Of a stretch of 64,000 bases of DNA, positions 58,084 through 64,000 are shown one piece after another (the first letter of the stretch is position 1; each line of letters begins with the position of its first letter). Below the pieces are notes generated by a model, which ran no database searches, had not been told where the DNA came from, and saw only the letters and a program-made list of their open reading frames with translations. The stretch is from Phytohabitans sp036906915 (GTDB lineage Bacteria > Actinomycetota > Actinomycetes > Mycobacteriales > Micromonosporaceae), in contig NZ_JBAKHX010000034.1 in the NCBI RefSeq assembly GCF_036906915.1, positions 18,532 through 82,531 of the forward strand, read 5' to 3'. The translations under genes were made by a program, and so were the position numbers.

Positions 58084-58119
58084 CCCTATGTAGATATCCG
58101 GCTATGCCCTATGTAGAGT
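58084..58119 (+). promoter_or_regulatory. PadR promoter with repeated operator and leaderless -10
   Basis: Two perfect copies of CCCTATGTAGA (58084-58094, 58107-58117) are 23 bp apart, and the second overlaps the -10 element TAGAGT (58114-58119). The -10 ends 7 nt before the ATG of the PadR gene, the geometry of a leaderless promoter. PadR-family repressors commonly autoregulate through TATGTA-like sites, so this is the probable operator of the three-gene operon. Confidence 0.65.
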
Positions 58120-58126
58120 ACCGAGA

Positions 58127-58483
58127 ATGGCGTCAGACGTGCGTGTGACCGCCGCAGTGGCGAAGGTGTTGGCCGTCCTGCTCGCCGATCCGGACACGGA
58201 TCGATACGGCCTGGACCTGATGCGAGCCACCGGCCACCCGAGCGGCACCCTCTATCCGATCCTGCTGCGCCTGCAGCGGGCCGGCTGGGTGTCCGCGCAC
58301 TGGGAGGAAATCGACCCGGTGGTGGCCGGGCGACCCCCTCGGCGCTACTACCGGCTGACTCCGGACGGCACTGTGGCCGCGCGCACGGCGGTGGCGGCCC
58401 TCTACGAAAGCTTGACGCGCGGATACGAGCCGAAGGGCCCGGTCACCGCGCCAACCACGACCATGTCACTGGGGTCTGCGTGA
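58127..58483 (+). CDS. PadR-family transcriptional regulator
   Basis: The 118-residue protein is a compact PadR winged helix: LAVLLADPDTDRYGLDLMRA, TGHPSGTLYPILLRLQRAGW, and PPRRYYRLTPDGTVAARTAV. The C-terminal dimerisation helix is shortened. It lies directly behind the repeated operator described at 58084-58119 and its stop overlaps the GTG of the large membrane protein gene (GTGA). It probably represses this operon. Confidence 0.92.
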   Translation: MASDVRVTAAVAKVLAVLLADPDTDRYGLDLMRATGHPSGTLYPILLRLQRAGWVSAHWEEIDPVVAGRPPRRYYRLTPDGTVAARTAVAALYESLTRGYEPKGPVTAPTTTMSLGSA

Positions 58484-60597
58484 ACGCCGTGGACCGGGTC
58501 GCCGTGGCGCTGCTGCGACTGGCTGCGCGACGGTGGCCCGCGGAGGTGCGGGACGAGCAGGCCCGGGAGTGGGCCGCGGAGTTGCACGCGCTGCGAAGCG
58601 ATCAGACGGTGGGCAGCGAGCGGCGGGCGGTGAGGCAACTGCGGTTCGCGTTCAGCCTCGCCGCCGCCTCGCCGATCGAGGACGAAAACGGTGCGCCACG
58701 CGGCTGGCGGGAGGGGCTGCCCGAAACGGGCCGCCGGCTGCGGCCGATGCTGATACTCGTGCTCGCCGGGGTGCTGGCGGCGGGCCCGCTCAGCGGCGTC
58801 GTCCGGTCCGGTGGCGAATGGATCCTGGGCTTGCTCGGGTTTGACGTCGGATGGCCCGTCGGCGCGGCCGTCACCGTCGTAACGTCCCTACCGGTCCTGC
58901 TGATCGTCACGGTCGCGGCCTGGCGGCTGGGCGTCCGCATGCCGGTCCGGTGGGCCGGGAGCGGACGGCTCGGGCCGGCCGGATCGGCGGCCGTCGCGCC
59001 CCTTGCTCTTGCGGTGGCGTTCGCGGTGTCGGTGATGGGCCAGCACCACATCACCGACAGCGGCGGTATCGCCGCCAGCCTCGGCGTGGGTGCGCTGGCT
59101 TGGGCCTTGCTGGCCGCGGCGCTGGCGGTGGCCGTCGTGCGGCTCGCCGTTCGGGGCCGCCGGTGGCTCGCCGCGATACTGGCGATGACGGGCACACCAC
59201 TGGTCGTGGAGTTGGCTACCACGGCGGCGGCGCTGCCGGGGACAGTTGGCGGCGGCAGGGGTCCGTTGACCGCGTTGCTCTGGGCGCCGATGCTCGTCTC
59301 CGGCCGGGCCCGGTCCCTCGAAGGCGGTTCGTGGTATCTGACACCCGACGCGCTCTCGCTGCTCAACGCCATCGACGGGTACCCGGTCGCCCTGCTTGTG
59401 CTCACCTGCCTGGCGCTCGGATACGGACTCGGCGCGGCCCGGTCGAAGCAGCATTTGTTGGATGGGCCACCCGTGTCACCGCCGGCCATCGTCCAAACGC
59501 CGTCGGTCCGGGTGCTCCCGGTGACCGCCGCGGTCATCGGTCCAGTGGCCCATCTGGCCGGCCTGCTCTCGTGGGCGTACACACTGGCGCTCCTCACGCC
59601 CGCGATGCCGATGGTGGGACACACGGCGCCGATGCCCGGCGGCGATGGCGAGCTGTACATGTGGGTGGGCGAGCTGCGCTGGGGAAGCATCACCCTGGCC
59701 GCGCTCGGCCTGCTGCTGACCGCCGCCGACCGGCGCGCCGCACCGCTCGCTGCGATCGTGCAAACGATCGGCCTGCTGGCCGCCGACGGGATCCTGGCCC
59801 GCGCGGACGCCGCCGGAGCGGGCGGACTTCGCGCCGCACTCGCCGCCGCGGCCGTGGCGGCGGCGGTCGCCTGGTGGATCGTTGGATCCCGCGACGCCAT
59901 GGACGTCCTGCTCGTACGGAGGCGACTCACCTGGGCAGCTGTTACCGCCTGTTGCGGGCCGCTCCTGCTCCAGCAGGGCACGCCGGCGGTCAACCACGCG
60001 TATCTGCCGGTTGGACTCGCGGGCGTAACCGCGATCCTGGTTGCCATGTTCGCGGCGGTCGCCGGATGCGCCGCCGCGGCGGCCCGCCCCAGGCAACTGA
60101 GCGGGCCTCGGCTGGCCGCACTGATCGCCGTTCCCGGGGTGCTGCTCGGTGCCTGGGGCGCCGCGACTGGCGCCGGAGTGCCGTACGAGTTCACTATCTT
60201 CGGGATGCTTCTCACCGGCCCGCTGGCATTGGTGGTCCTCGGTGTCATCCTGGCCCGGCCGCCACGGCGCCAGTGGGCGCCCGCCGTGGTCGTGACCCTG
60301 CTGGTACTCGGCGGCCCGGTGTTGGGCATTCTGGCCGCAGGGGTGGCGCTGATGCTGTCGATGTTCGCGTCCAACATCCTCTTCGCGGTCGCCGGCAGCA
60401 GCTGGGCGGCTGACGGGATGTCCGTCCTACCCGGCGCGGTGCTTGCGGCGGTGCCGGTCGGCATCCTGGCCGCCGGGCGGCTGATCCGTCCCGCCGAGCA
60501 ACCGGCGTCGGAATACCCAGCTAGGTCGTACGGACGACCTGGAGCACGCGGGCAGAACGGTACGTTGGCATCACCGAAGGGGTTGAATCTTGGTTGA
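58480..60597 (+). CDS. Large multi-span membrane protein of the PadR operon
   Basis: The 705-residue protein starts with a soluble region containing RLAARRWPAEVRDEQAREWA AELHAL, a motif seen at the start of actinobacterial membrane proteins encoded next to PadR regulators. It then has 16 to 18 membrane segments with short loops and a cytoplasmic basic tail. No transport or catalytic motif was recognised. The overlap with padR (4 nt) and with the epoxide hydrolase gene (8 nt) makes it part of one operon. Confidence 0.75.
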   Translation: MNAVDRVAVALLRLAARRWPAEVRDEQAREWAAELHALRSDQTVGSERRAVRQLRFAFSLAAASPIEDENGAPRGWREGLPETGRRLRPMLILVLAGVLAAGPLSGVVRSGGEWILGLLGFDVGWPVGAAVTVVTSLPVLLIVTVAAWRLGVRMPVRWAGSGRLGPAGSAAVAPLALAVAFAVSVMGQHHITDSGGIAASLGVGALAWALLAAALAVAVVRLAVRGRRWLAAILAMTGTPLVVELATTAAALPGTVGGGRGPLTALLWAPMLVSGRARSLEGGSWYLTPDALSLLNAIDGYPVALLVLTCLALGYGLGAARSKQHLLDGPPVSPPAIVQTPSVRVLPVTAAVIGPVAHLAGLLSWAYTLALLTPAMPMVGHTAPMPGGDGELYMWVGELRWGSITLAALGLLLTAADRRAAPLAAIVQTIGLLAADGILARADAAGAGGLRAALAAAAVAAAVAWWIVGSRDAMDVLLVRRRLTWAAVTACCGPLLLQQGTPAVNHAYLPVGLAGVTAILVAMFAAVAGCAAAAARPRQLSGPRLAALIAVPGVLLGAWGAATGAGVPYEFTIFGMLLTGPLALVVLGVILARPPRRQWAPAVVVTLLVLGGPVLGILAAGVALMLSMFASNILFAVAGSSWAADGMSVLPGAVLAAVPVGILAAGRLIRPAEQPASEYPARSYGRPGARGQNGTLASPKGLNLG

Positions 60598-61750
60598 GCG
60601 GGTCGCCAGCTTTCGTATCTCCGTCGACGAGGGTGTTCTTGATGATCTTCGGGATCGGCTGCGCCGGACCCGGTGGCCCGAGCCAGGGCCGGTCCAGGAC
60701 TGGTCCCAGGGAGTTCCGCTCGACTATCTACGTGAGCTTTGCCGGTACTGGGCCGAGGAGTACGAGTGGCCGGTACGGCAGGAGCGCCTCAACGCCCTGC
60801 CCCAGTTCCGCACCACGATCGACGGCCTGGGTGTCCACTTCATCCACGTGCGGTCACCGCATGCCGAGGCACTCCCCCTGGTGCTCACCCACGGCTGGCC
60901 GGGCTCGGTCGTCGAATTCGTCAAGGTGATCGGGCCGCTGACAGATCCCGTGGCGCACGGTGGTGCCGCATCGGACGCTTTCCACGTGGTGTGCCCGTCC
61001 CTGCCCGGTTACGGCTTCAGTGACAAGCCTCAGCAGCCGGGCTGGACCGTCGACCGGATCGCCCGCTGCTGGAGCGAGCTGGTGAATCGGCTCGGCTACA
61101 GCCGGTACGGCGCGCAGGGGCACGACTGGGGAACCAGCATCAGCACCAGCCTCGCCCAGCAGCACCCCGACCAGGTTGTCGGTATCCACCTCGTACCCCC
61201 GCTGGCCGCACCGGATCCGGCCACCTTCGATGCGCTCACCGACGCCGAACGACGTGCGTTGGAGGATCTGCGGCGCGCCGGTGAGTGGGAGGACGGCTAC
61301 TCGCTTGAACAGTCGACCCGGCCGCAGACCGTCGGTTACGGTCTGGTCGACTCGCCGGCGGCGCTGTGTGCCTGGATCATCGAGAAGTTCCGCTCCTGGA
61401 GCGACTGTGACGGTGATCTGGAGTCGGTCTTCACGCGAGACGAGCTTCTGGACAATCTCATGCTCTATTGGCTGCCGGGGACGGGAGCCTCGTCCGCCCG
61501 CCTGTACTGGGAGAGCTTCAGGCAGGTGCAGCAGCTGTTCAGAAGCGGCACCACAGACGTCGTAACGGCACCGACCGGCTGCTCGATCTTCCCGAAGGAG
61601 AACCCCAGACCGTCACGTCGGTGGGCGGAAAGGCGATTCGCCAACATCCACTACTGGAACGAGCCAACCAAGGGCGGGCATTTCGCCGCGTTCGAGCAGC
61701 CAGAACTCTTCGTTCAGGAGGTGCGGTCCTGCTTCCGCCCGCTCCGATAA
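60590..61750 (+). CDS. Epoxide hydrolase family alpha/beta hydrolase
   Basis: The 386-residue protein has the N-terminal EHN segment (FRISVDEGVLDDLRDRLRRT RWPEP) and an alpha/beta hydrolase core. The oxyanion motif is LTHGWPGSVVEF (His101-Ser106), the nucleophile Asp179 in AQGHDWGTSISTSLAQ and the catalytic His near residue 366 in TKGGHFAAFEQPE. The cap contains the Tyr residues used to protonate the epoxide. This is a microsomal-type epoxide hydrolase. The TTG start overlaps the preceding gene by 8 nt. Confidence 0.92.
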   Translation: MVERVASFRISVDEGVLDDLRDRLRRTRWPEPGPVQDWSQGVPLDYLRELCRYWAEEYEWPVRQERLNALPQFRTTIDGLGVHFIHVRSPHAEALPLVLTHGWPGSVVEFVKVIGPLTDPVAHGGAASDAFHVVCPSLPGYGFSDKPQQPGWTVDRIARCWSELVNRLGYSRYGAQGHDWGTSISTSLAQQHPDQVVGIHLVPPLAAPDPATFDALTDAERRALEDLRRAGEWEDGYSLEQSTRPQTVGYGLVDSPAALCAWIIEKFRSWSDCDGDLESVFTRDELLDNLMLYWLPGTGASSARLYWESFRQVQQLFRSGTTDVVTAPTGCSIFPKENPRPSRRWAERRFANIHYWNEPTKGGHFAAFEQPELFVQEVRSCFRPLR

Positions 61751-61816
61751 GCCGGGCGCCGGATCCGCGCGGTGCGCGGCGGCCAAAATGAGGAGCTGGC
61801 TATCCTGCGCTGGTAG

Positions 61817-61840
61817 GCAGCCGCGTCGTCCTCCGGCTGC
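61817..61840 (+). terminator. Weak hairpin after the epoxide hydrolase gene
   Basis: GCAGCCG (61817-61823) pairs with CGGCTGC (61834-61840) across a 10-nt loop, 67 bp after the stop. It is the only hairpin seen in the 200-bp gap before the convergent XRE gene, which otherwise holds nothing recognisable. Confidence 0.35.
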
Positions 61841-61950
61841 GGAACGGTGTGGCGATGCGGCGGACTTGGGCCGGCACGCCGCGGCCGTCGCGGCTTAGCG
61901 GCTGGCCGACTACCGCGCGGTTTCAGCACGCGACTCCTCGGGGTCGAGGC

Positions 61951-62253
61951 TTACGAGGCCAACCGCTCACTCGCGTTGCGAGCTGGTCTCGCGAGGGCGG
62001 CCACGCCGTCTGACTGCTTGATTTCTGACCACACCGCGTCGAGGGAAAGGCCGAGGACGTCGGCGATCGCAGCGATGGTCGGGAAGGCAGGGGTGGCTAC
62101 GCGACCGGACTCGATCTTCCGAAGGGTTTCCGGTGAGACGCCTGCGTCCAGCGCGGTGTTGAGCATCGACCTCTCCCCCCTGGCGCGTCGCAGGAGGGCG
62201 CCGAGGCGCTGTCCGCGTTCCACCTCTGCGGGACTGAGTGGCAGTCTGACCAT
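61951..62253 (-). CDS. XRE-family helix-turn-helix regulator
   Basis: The 100-residue protein is a single Cro/CI-type domain: GQRLGALLRRARGERSMLNT ALDAGVSPETLRKIESGRVA and TPAFPTIAAIADVLGLSLDA. In the second helix the usual SQ.ELA is replaced by MLNTALDAG. TAGAAT (62261-62266) ending 7 nt before the ATG suggests a leaderless transcript. It is divergent from the methionine aminopeptidase gene, with only 66 bp between start codons, so control of that gene is likely. Confidence 0.88.
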   Translation of the reverse strand: MVRLPLSPAEVERGQRLGALLRRARGERSMLNTALDAGVSPETLRKIESGRVATPAFPTIAAIADVLGLSLDAVWSEIKQSDGVAALARPARNASERLAS

Positions 62254-62260
62254 GGCTCCG

Positions 62261-62291
62261 ATTCTAATACCGGGATAATATGGCCGGGATA
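62261..62291. promoter_or_regulatory. Divergent promoter/operator between the XRE and methionine aminopeptidase genes
   Basis: The minus-strand -10 TAGAAT (62261-62266) is followed by two direct copies of CCGGGATA (62270-62277, 62284-62291), 14 bp apart, separated by AT-rich ATATGG. The repeats lie where they would cover the plus-strand promoter (GATAATAT). They are candidates for XRE binding. Confidence 0.5.
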
Positions 62292-62319
62292 CTTATTGGG
62301 CGCGTGAGGAAGGCGCTGC

Positions 62320-63102
62320 ATGATCGAGATCCTGGGCCCCACCGACCTGCTGCGTGCGAAGGACGCCGGCGCCCTGGTCGCCGACATGCTGCAGGCCCTG
62401 AAGAGCCGCAGCACAGTCGGCACAAACCTGTTGGAGATCAACCTCTGGGCCCACCACATGATCACCGAGGCCGGGGCGCAGTCCTGCTACGTCGACTATG
62501 AGCCGTCCTTCGGACGCGGGCCGTTCGGCCACTACATCTGCACGTCAGTCAACGACGCCGTGCTCCACGGGCTGCCGTACGACTACACGCTCGCCAACGG
62601 CGACCTGCTGACGCTCGACCTCGCCGTCTCCAAAGGCGGAGTCGTCGCCGACTCGGCCATCAGCTTCATCGTGGGCGACGTAAGGCCCCCGGAGAGCGTT
62701 GCGATGATCAACGCGACCGAGCGCGCGTTGAGCGCGGGGATAGCCGCGGCCGGTCCCGGAGCCCGCATCGGTGACATCTCCCATGCGATCGGCTCGGTCC
62801 TCACCGAGGCGGGATATCCGATCAACACCGAGTTCGGCGGTCATGGCGTCGGATCGACGATGCACCAGGACCCGCACGTCTCAAACACGGGGCGGCCCGG
62901 CCGCGGATACAGGCTGCGCCCTGGGTTGCTGCTGGCGTTGGAACCATGGGTCATGGCGGATACCGCCGAGCTCGTCACCGACGCCGATGGCTGGACACTC
63001 CGAAGCGCGACAGGCTGCCGGACAGCGCACAGTGAACACACGATCGCCATCACGAACGACGGAGCCGAAATTCTCACCTTGCCGAAGCAGGCGCAACCGT
63101 GA
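62320..63102 (+). CDS. map: Type I methionine aminopeptidase (second-copy type)
   Basis: The 260-residue enzyme has all five metal ligands of MetAP-I: two Asp in LLTLDLAVSKGGVVADSAIS, His in EFGGHGVGSTMHQDP, Glu in LLLALEPWVM and Glu in TAHSEHTIAI. The active-site His of the family is in GPFGHYICTSVND. It removes the initiator Met. There is no N-terminal SH3-like zinc extension. Actinomycetes usually carry two or more map genes; one under a dedicated XRE regulator is probably the conditional copy. GAGGAAGG lies 7 nt upstream of the ATG. Confidence 0.93.
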   Translation: MIEILGPTDLLRAKDAGALVADMLQALKSRSTVGTNLLEINLWAHHMITEAGAQSCYVDYEPSFGRGPFGHYICTSVNDAVLHGLPYDYTLANGDLLTLDLAVSKGGVVADSAISFIVGDVRPPESVAMINATERALSAGIAAAGPGARIGDISHAIGSVLTEAGYPINTEFGGHGVGSTMHQDPHVSNTGRPGRGYRLRPGLLLALEPWVMADTAELVTDADGWTLRSATGCRTAHSEHTIAITNDGAEILTLPKQAQP

Positions 63103-63155
63103 GGTGACAGCCATCCGCGCTCCCCGCTCCCAGCAGTTCACCACCCGCTGCGGAG

Positions 63156-63187
63156 TTGCATCCGGTACCTAGGTACGGGTTTACCGT
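63156..63187 (+). promoter_or_regulatory. MerR-type promoter with palindrome in an overlong spacer
   Basis: A -35 TTGCAT (63156-63161) and -10 TACCGT (63182-63187) are 20 bp apart, the overlong spacing typical of MerR-activated promoters. The spacer holds the perfect palindrome GTACCTAGGTAC (63165-63176), extended by CC/GG on either side. The -10 ends 6 nt before the ATG of the following gene, giving a leaderless transcript. The cognate MerR would be the decayed gene downstream or a copy elsewhere. Confidence 0.7.
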
Positions 63188-63193
63188 GAAGCC

Positions 63194-63541
63194 ATGACCG
63201 AGATCAGTGCCCCAGGGGCGTTCACACCGGACGCGTGCACGTTGCCGACCGTCGAGCGTCCGTTGCGGTTGGCGGAGTTCGACGACCTGTTCACGACCGG
63301 GGTGCGGTCGGTTCATCGGGTCGACCGGACCCGGTCGCGGCTGGAGCTGGAGCCGGATCCCCAGATCGCGGCACGAGCGGCGGATCTGGTGGTGCGGGAG
63401 ACCGGGTGCTGCGGATTCTTCACCTTCACCCTGACCGCCTCGCAGGGGCAGGTACTGCTGGAGGTGGCGGTGCCGGACTCGCAGGTCGACGTCCTCGACG
63501 CCCTCACCGATCGGGCGGCCGCAGTGGGTGTCCAGCCGTGA
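63194..63541 (+). CDS. Small cysteine-containing protein upstream of merR
   Basis: The 115-residue soluble protein has two strands in LAEFDDLFTTGVRSVHRVDR and LELEPDPQIAARAADLVVRE and the motif ETGCCGFFTFTLTASQGQVL with adjacent Cys-Cys, then a strand VLLEVAVPDSQVDVLDALTD. The vicinal cysteines could bind a soft metal. Similar proteins are found beside MerR regulators in actinomycetes, but the function is unknown. It is transcribed from the MerR-type promoter and overlaps the merR remnant (GTGA). Confidence 0.75.
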   Translation: MTEISAPGAFTPDACTLPTVERPLRLAEFDDLFTTGVRSVHRVDRTRSRLELEPDPQIAARAADLVVRETGCCGFFTFTLTASQGQVLLEVAVPDSQVDVLDALTDRAAAVGVQP

Positions 63542-63818
63542 CCGGTGGGTTGCGCTCCGGGCAGGTTGCCGCTGCGGCAGGGGTAAACCTGCAAACCCTG
63601 CGCTACTACGAACGGCGCGGTCTGGTCGCCGAGCCCGAGCGCACGCTGGGCGGGCACTGGCTGTATCCGGAGCAGACCCTGGACGAGGTGGCCGACCTGC
63701 TGTCCACCGTCACGGCCGACGCCCAGATGCCGGCTTGCGGGCCCCGCGCGCAGGTGTTGGTCGTATCGAGGTGTGGACCGGGGCAGGGCGGCTCTTCGGC
63801 GTTTGGGGGGCGCCGTAG
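63538..63818 (+). pseudogene. Decayed MerR-family regulator gene
   Basis: GTG 63538 begins an intact MerR helix-turn-helix (LRSGQVAAAAGVNLQTLRYY ERRGLVAEPERTLGGHWLYP). Then an in-frame deletion of roughly 15-20 codons joins YPEQT directly to LDEVADLL, removing the helix that usually reads vtvLrFIkaaQrLGFT. Shortly after LL the frame is lost; the expected continuation (HRHGRRPDAGLRA) is in the next frame and stops at 63818. The product would lack part of the wing-to-dimer connection and the dimer helix. A gene elsewhere may supply the activity. Confidence 0.7.
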
Positions 63819-63934
63819 ACCCTGCAGCTGGGTGGCAGCTGCACCTACCCCGGCCACTTGTCCTAAAGGGCGTACCGGCGCCGACCGGCGTTACCACCTG
63901 TCTTCTAGCCGACACCCGGCTCCGTGATGACGCG

Positions 63935-63963
63935 GGTGGGCTCGGTGTTGTGCCGAGCCCGCC
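63935..63963 (+). terminator. Hairpin near the end of the window
   Basis: GGGCTCGG (63938-63945) pairs perfectly with CCGAGCCC (63953-63960) across TGTTGTG, and the stem extends by a G-T wobble and two G-C pairs to 63935/63963. It lies 117 bp after the merR remnant. The rest of 63819-64000 shows no gene. Confidence 0.65.
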
Positions 63964-64000
63964 GCTTGTGGTCGATCCGATCTATCAGCGTTGCAGTGTC

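Noticed and set aside
58602..60464. Very long open frame on the strand opposite the PadR-operon membrane protein gene
   Set aside because: It is a codon-position shadow of high-GC DNA: low-complexity Arg/Ala/Pro/Ser composition, no motifs. The plus-strand frame has clear membrane segments and overlapping operon junctions.
1..64000. tRNA, rRNA, riboswitches or insertion sequences
   Set aside because: No TTCRA-type T-arm context with a full cloverleaf, no rRNA sequence, no transposase motif and no terminal inverted repeats with target duplications were seen by eye. A covariance-model scan would be needed to exclude small RNAs.

Overview
The window is about 72% G+C, coding-dense DNA with GTG and TTG starts, many 1-11 nt start/stop overlaps, and several apparently leaderless promoters (TANNNT ending 6-7 nt before the start codon). 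Gene content (PucR, PadR, TetR and LacI regulators, an Mrp antiporter, DUF1996, CBM2- and ricin-lectin-tailed secreted enzymes, DUF3618/holin-X) indicates an actinomycete chromosome. A filamentous soil lineage such as the Micromonosporales is likely, but the genus cannot be fixed from this sequence. No rRNA, tRNA, CRISPR array, prophage or insertion sequence was recognised.

Layout. 0-6.3 kb: the tail of a HesB-like gene, a Clp-N/STAS pair, a lipoprotein, an AI-2E-type permease, an SPW-repeat membrane protein, a peptidoglycan-binding-domain protein, a truncated STAS gene and a DUF2975 membrane protein behind an AT-rich promoter/operator. 6.5-15.3 kb: an 11-gene overlapping block in which a CBS-like protein and a PucR/RsbRD-type regulator run into a complete Mrp-like cation/proton antiporter operon (E, F, G, fused A-tail/B, C, D, D, small protein, D). 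15.5-22.4 kb: a hypothetical gene, a STAS-NfeD-slipin membrane-quality operon, a CPA1 antiporter and a SulP anion transporter. 22.4-29.4 kb: an FCD-domain remnant, an MFS/MBL-rhodanese operon divergent from an ArsR-rhodanese regulator (sulfur or persulfide stress), a methyltransferase/TetR pair, and an ABC exporter. 29.5-32.6 kb and 40.6-47.5 kb: secreted carbohydrate-active proteins (GH30-CBM2, GH27-ricin lectin, DUF1996, lectin-FN3-glucose/sorbosone dehydrogenase) with two LacI regulators.

Between the two carbohydrate blocks (32.6-40.5 kb) sits the most interesting set: an OmpR-type two-component system, a sugar-nucleotide epimerase with a cysteine insertion, a polytopic glycosyltransferase-like membrane protein, and a five-gene overlapping operon of GT2 glycosyltransferase, DUF2064 transferase, methyltransferase, a cytochrome-b-like/molybdopterin oxidoreductase fusion and a small membrane protein. 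A 17-bp direct-repeat box (CGTAAGG-R-TTCCG plus a half-matching tail) lies in both divergent intergenic regions of this set, which suggests one regulon.

47.6-64 kb: a LuxR/NTF2 pair, a divergent NarL-type response regulator and kinase, manganese catalase with a putative metal exporter, a DUF3618/holin-X envelope operon, a DUF2231 gene with a probable 1-nt frameshift, a secreted protein, a methyltransferase, a flavin reductase, a DinB protein, a PadR-membrane protein-epoxide hydrolase operon, an XRE/methionine aminopeptidase divergent pair, and a MerR-type promoter driving a small cysteine protein followed by a decayed merR. Near-perfect hairpins mark most convergent boundaries.
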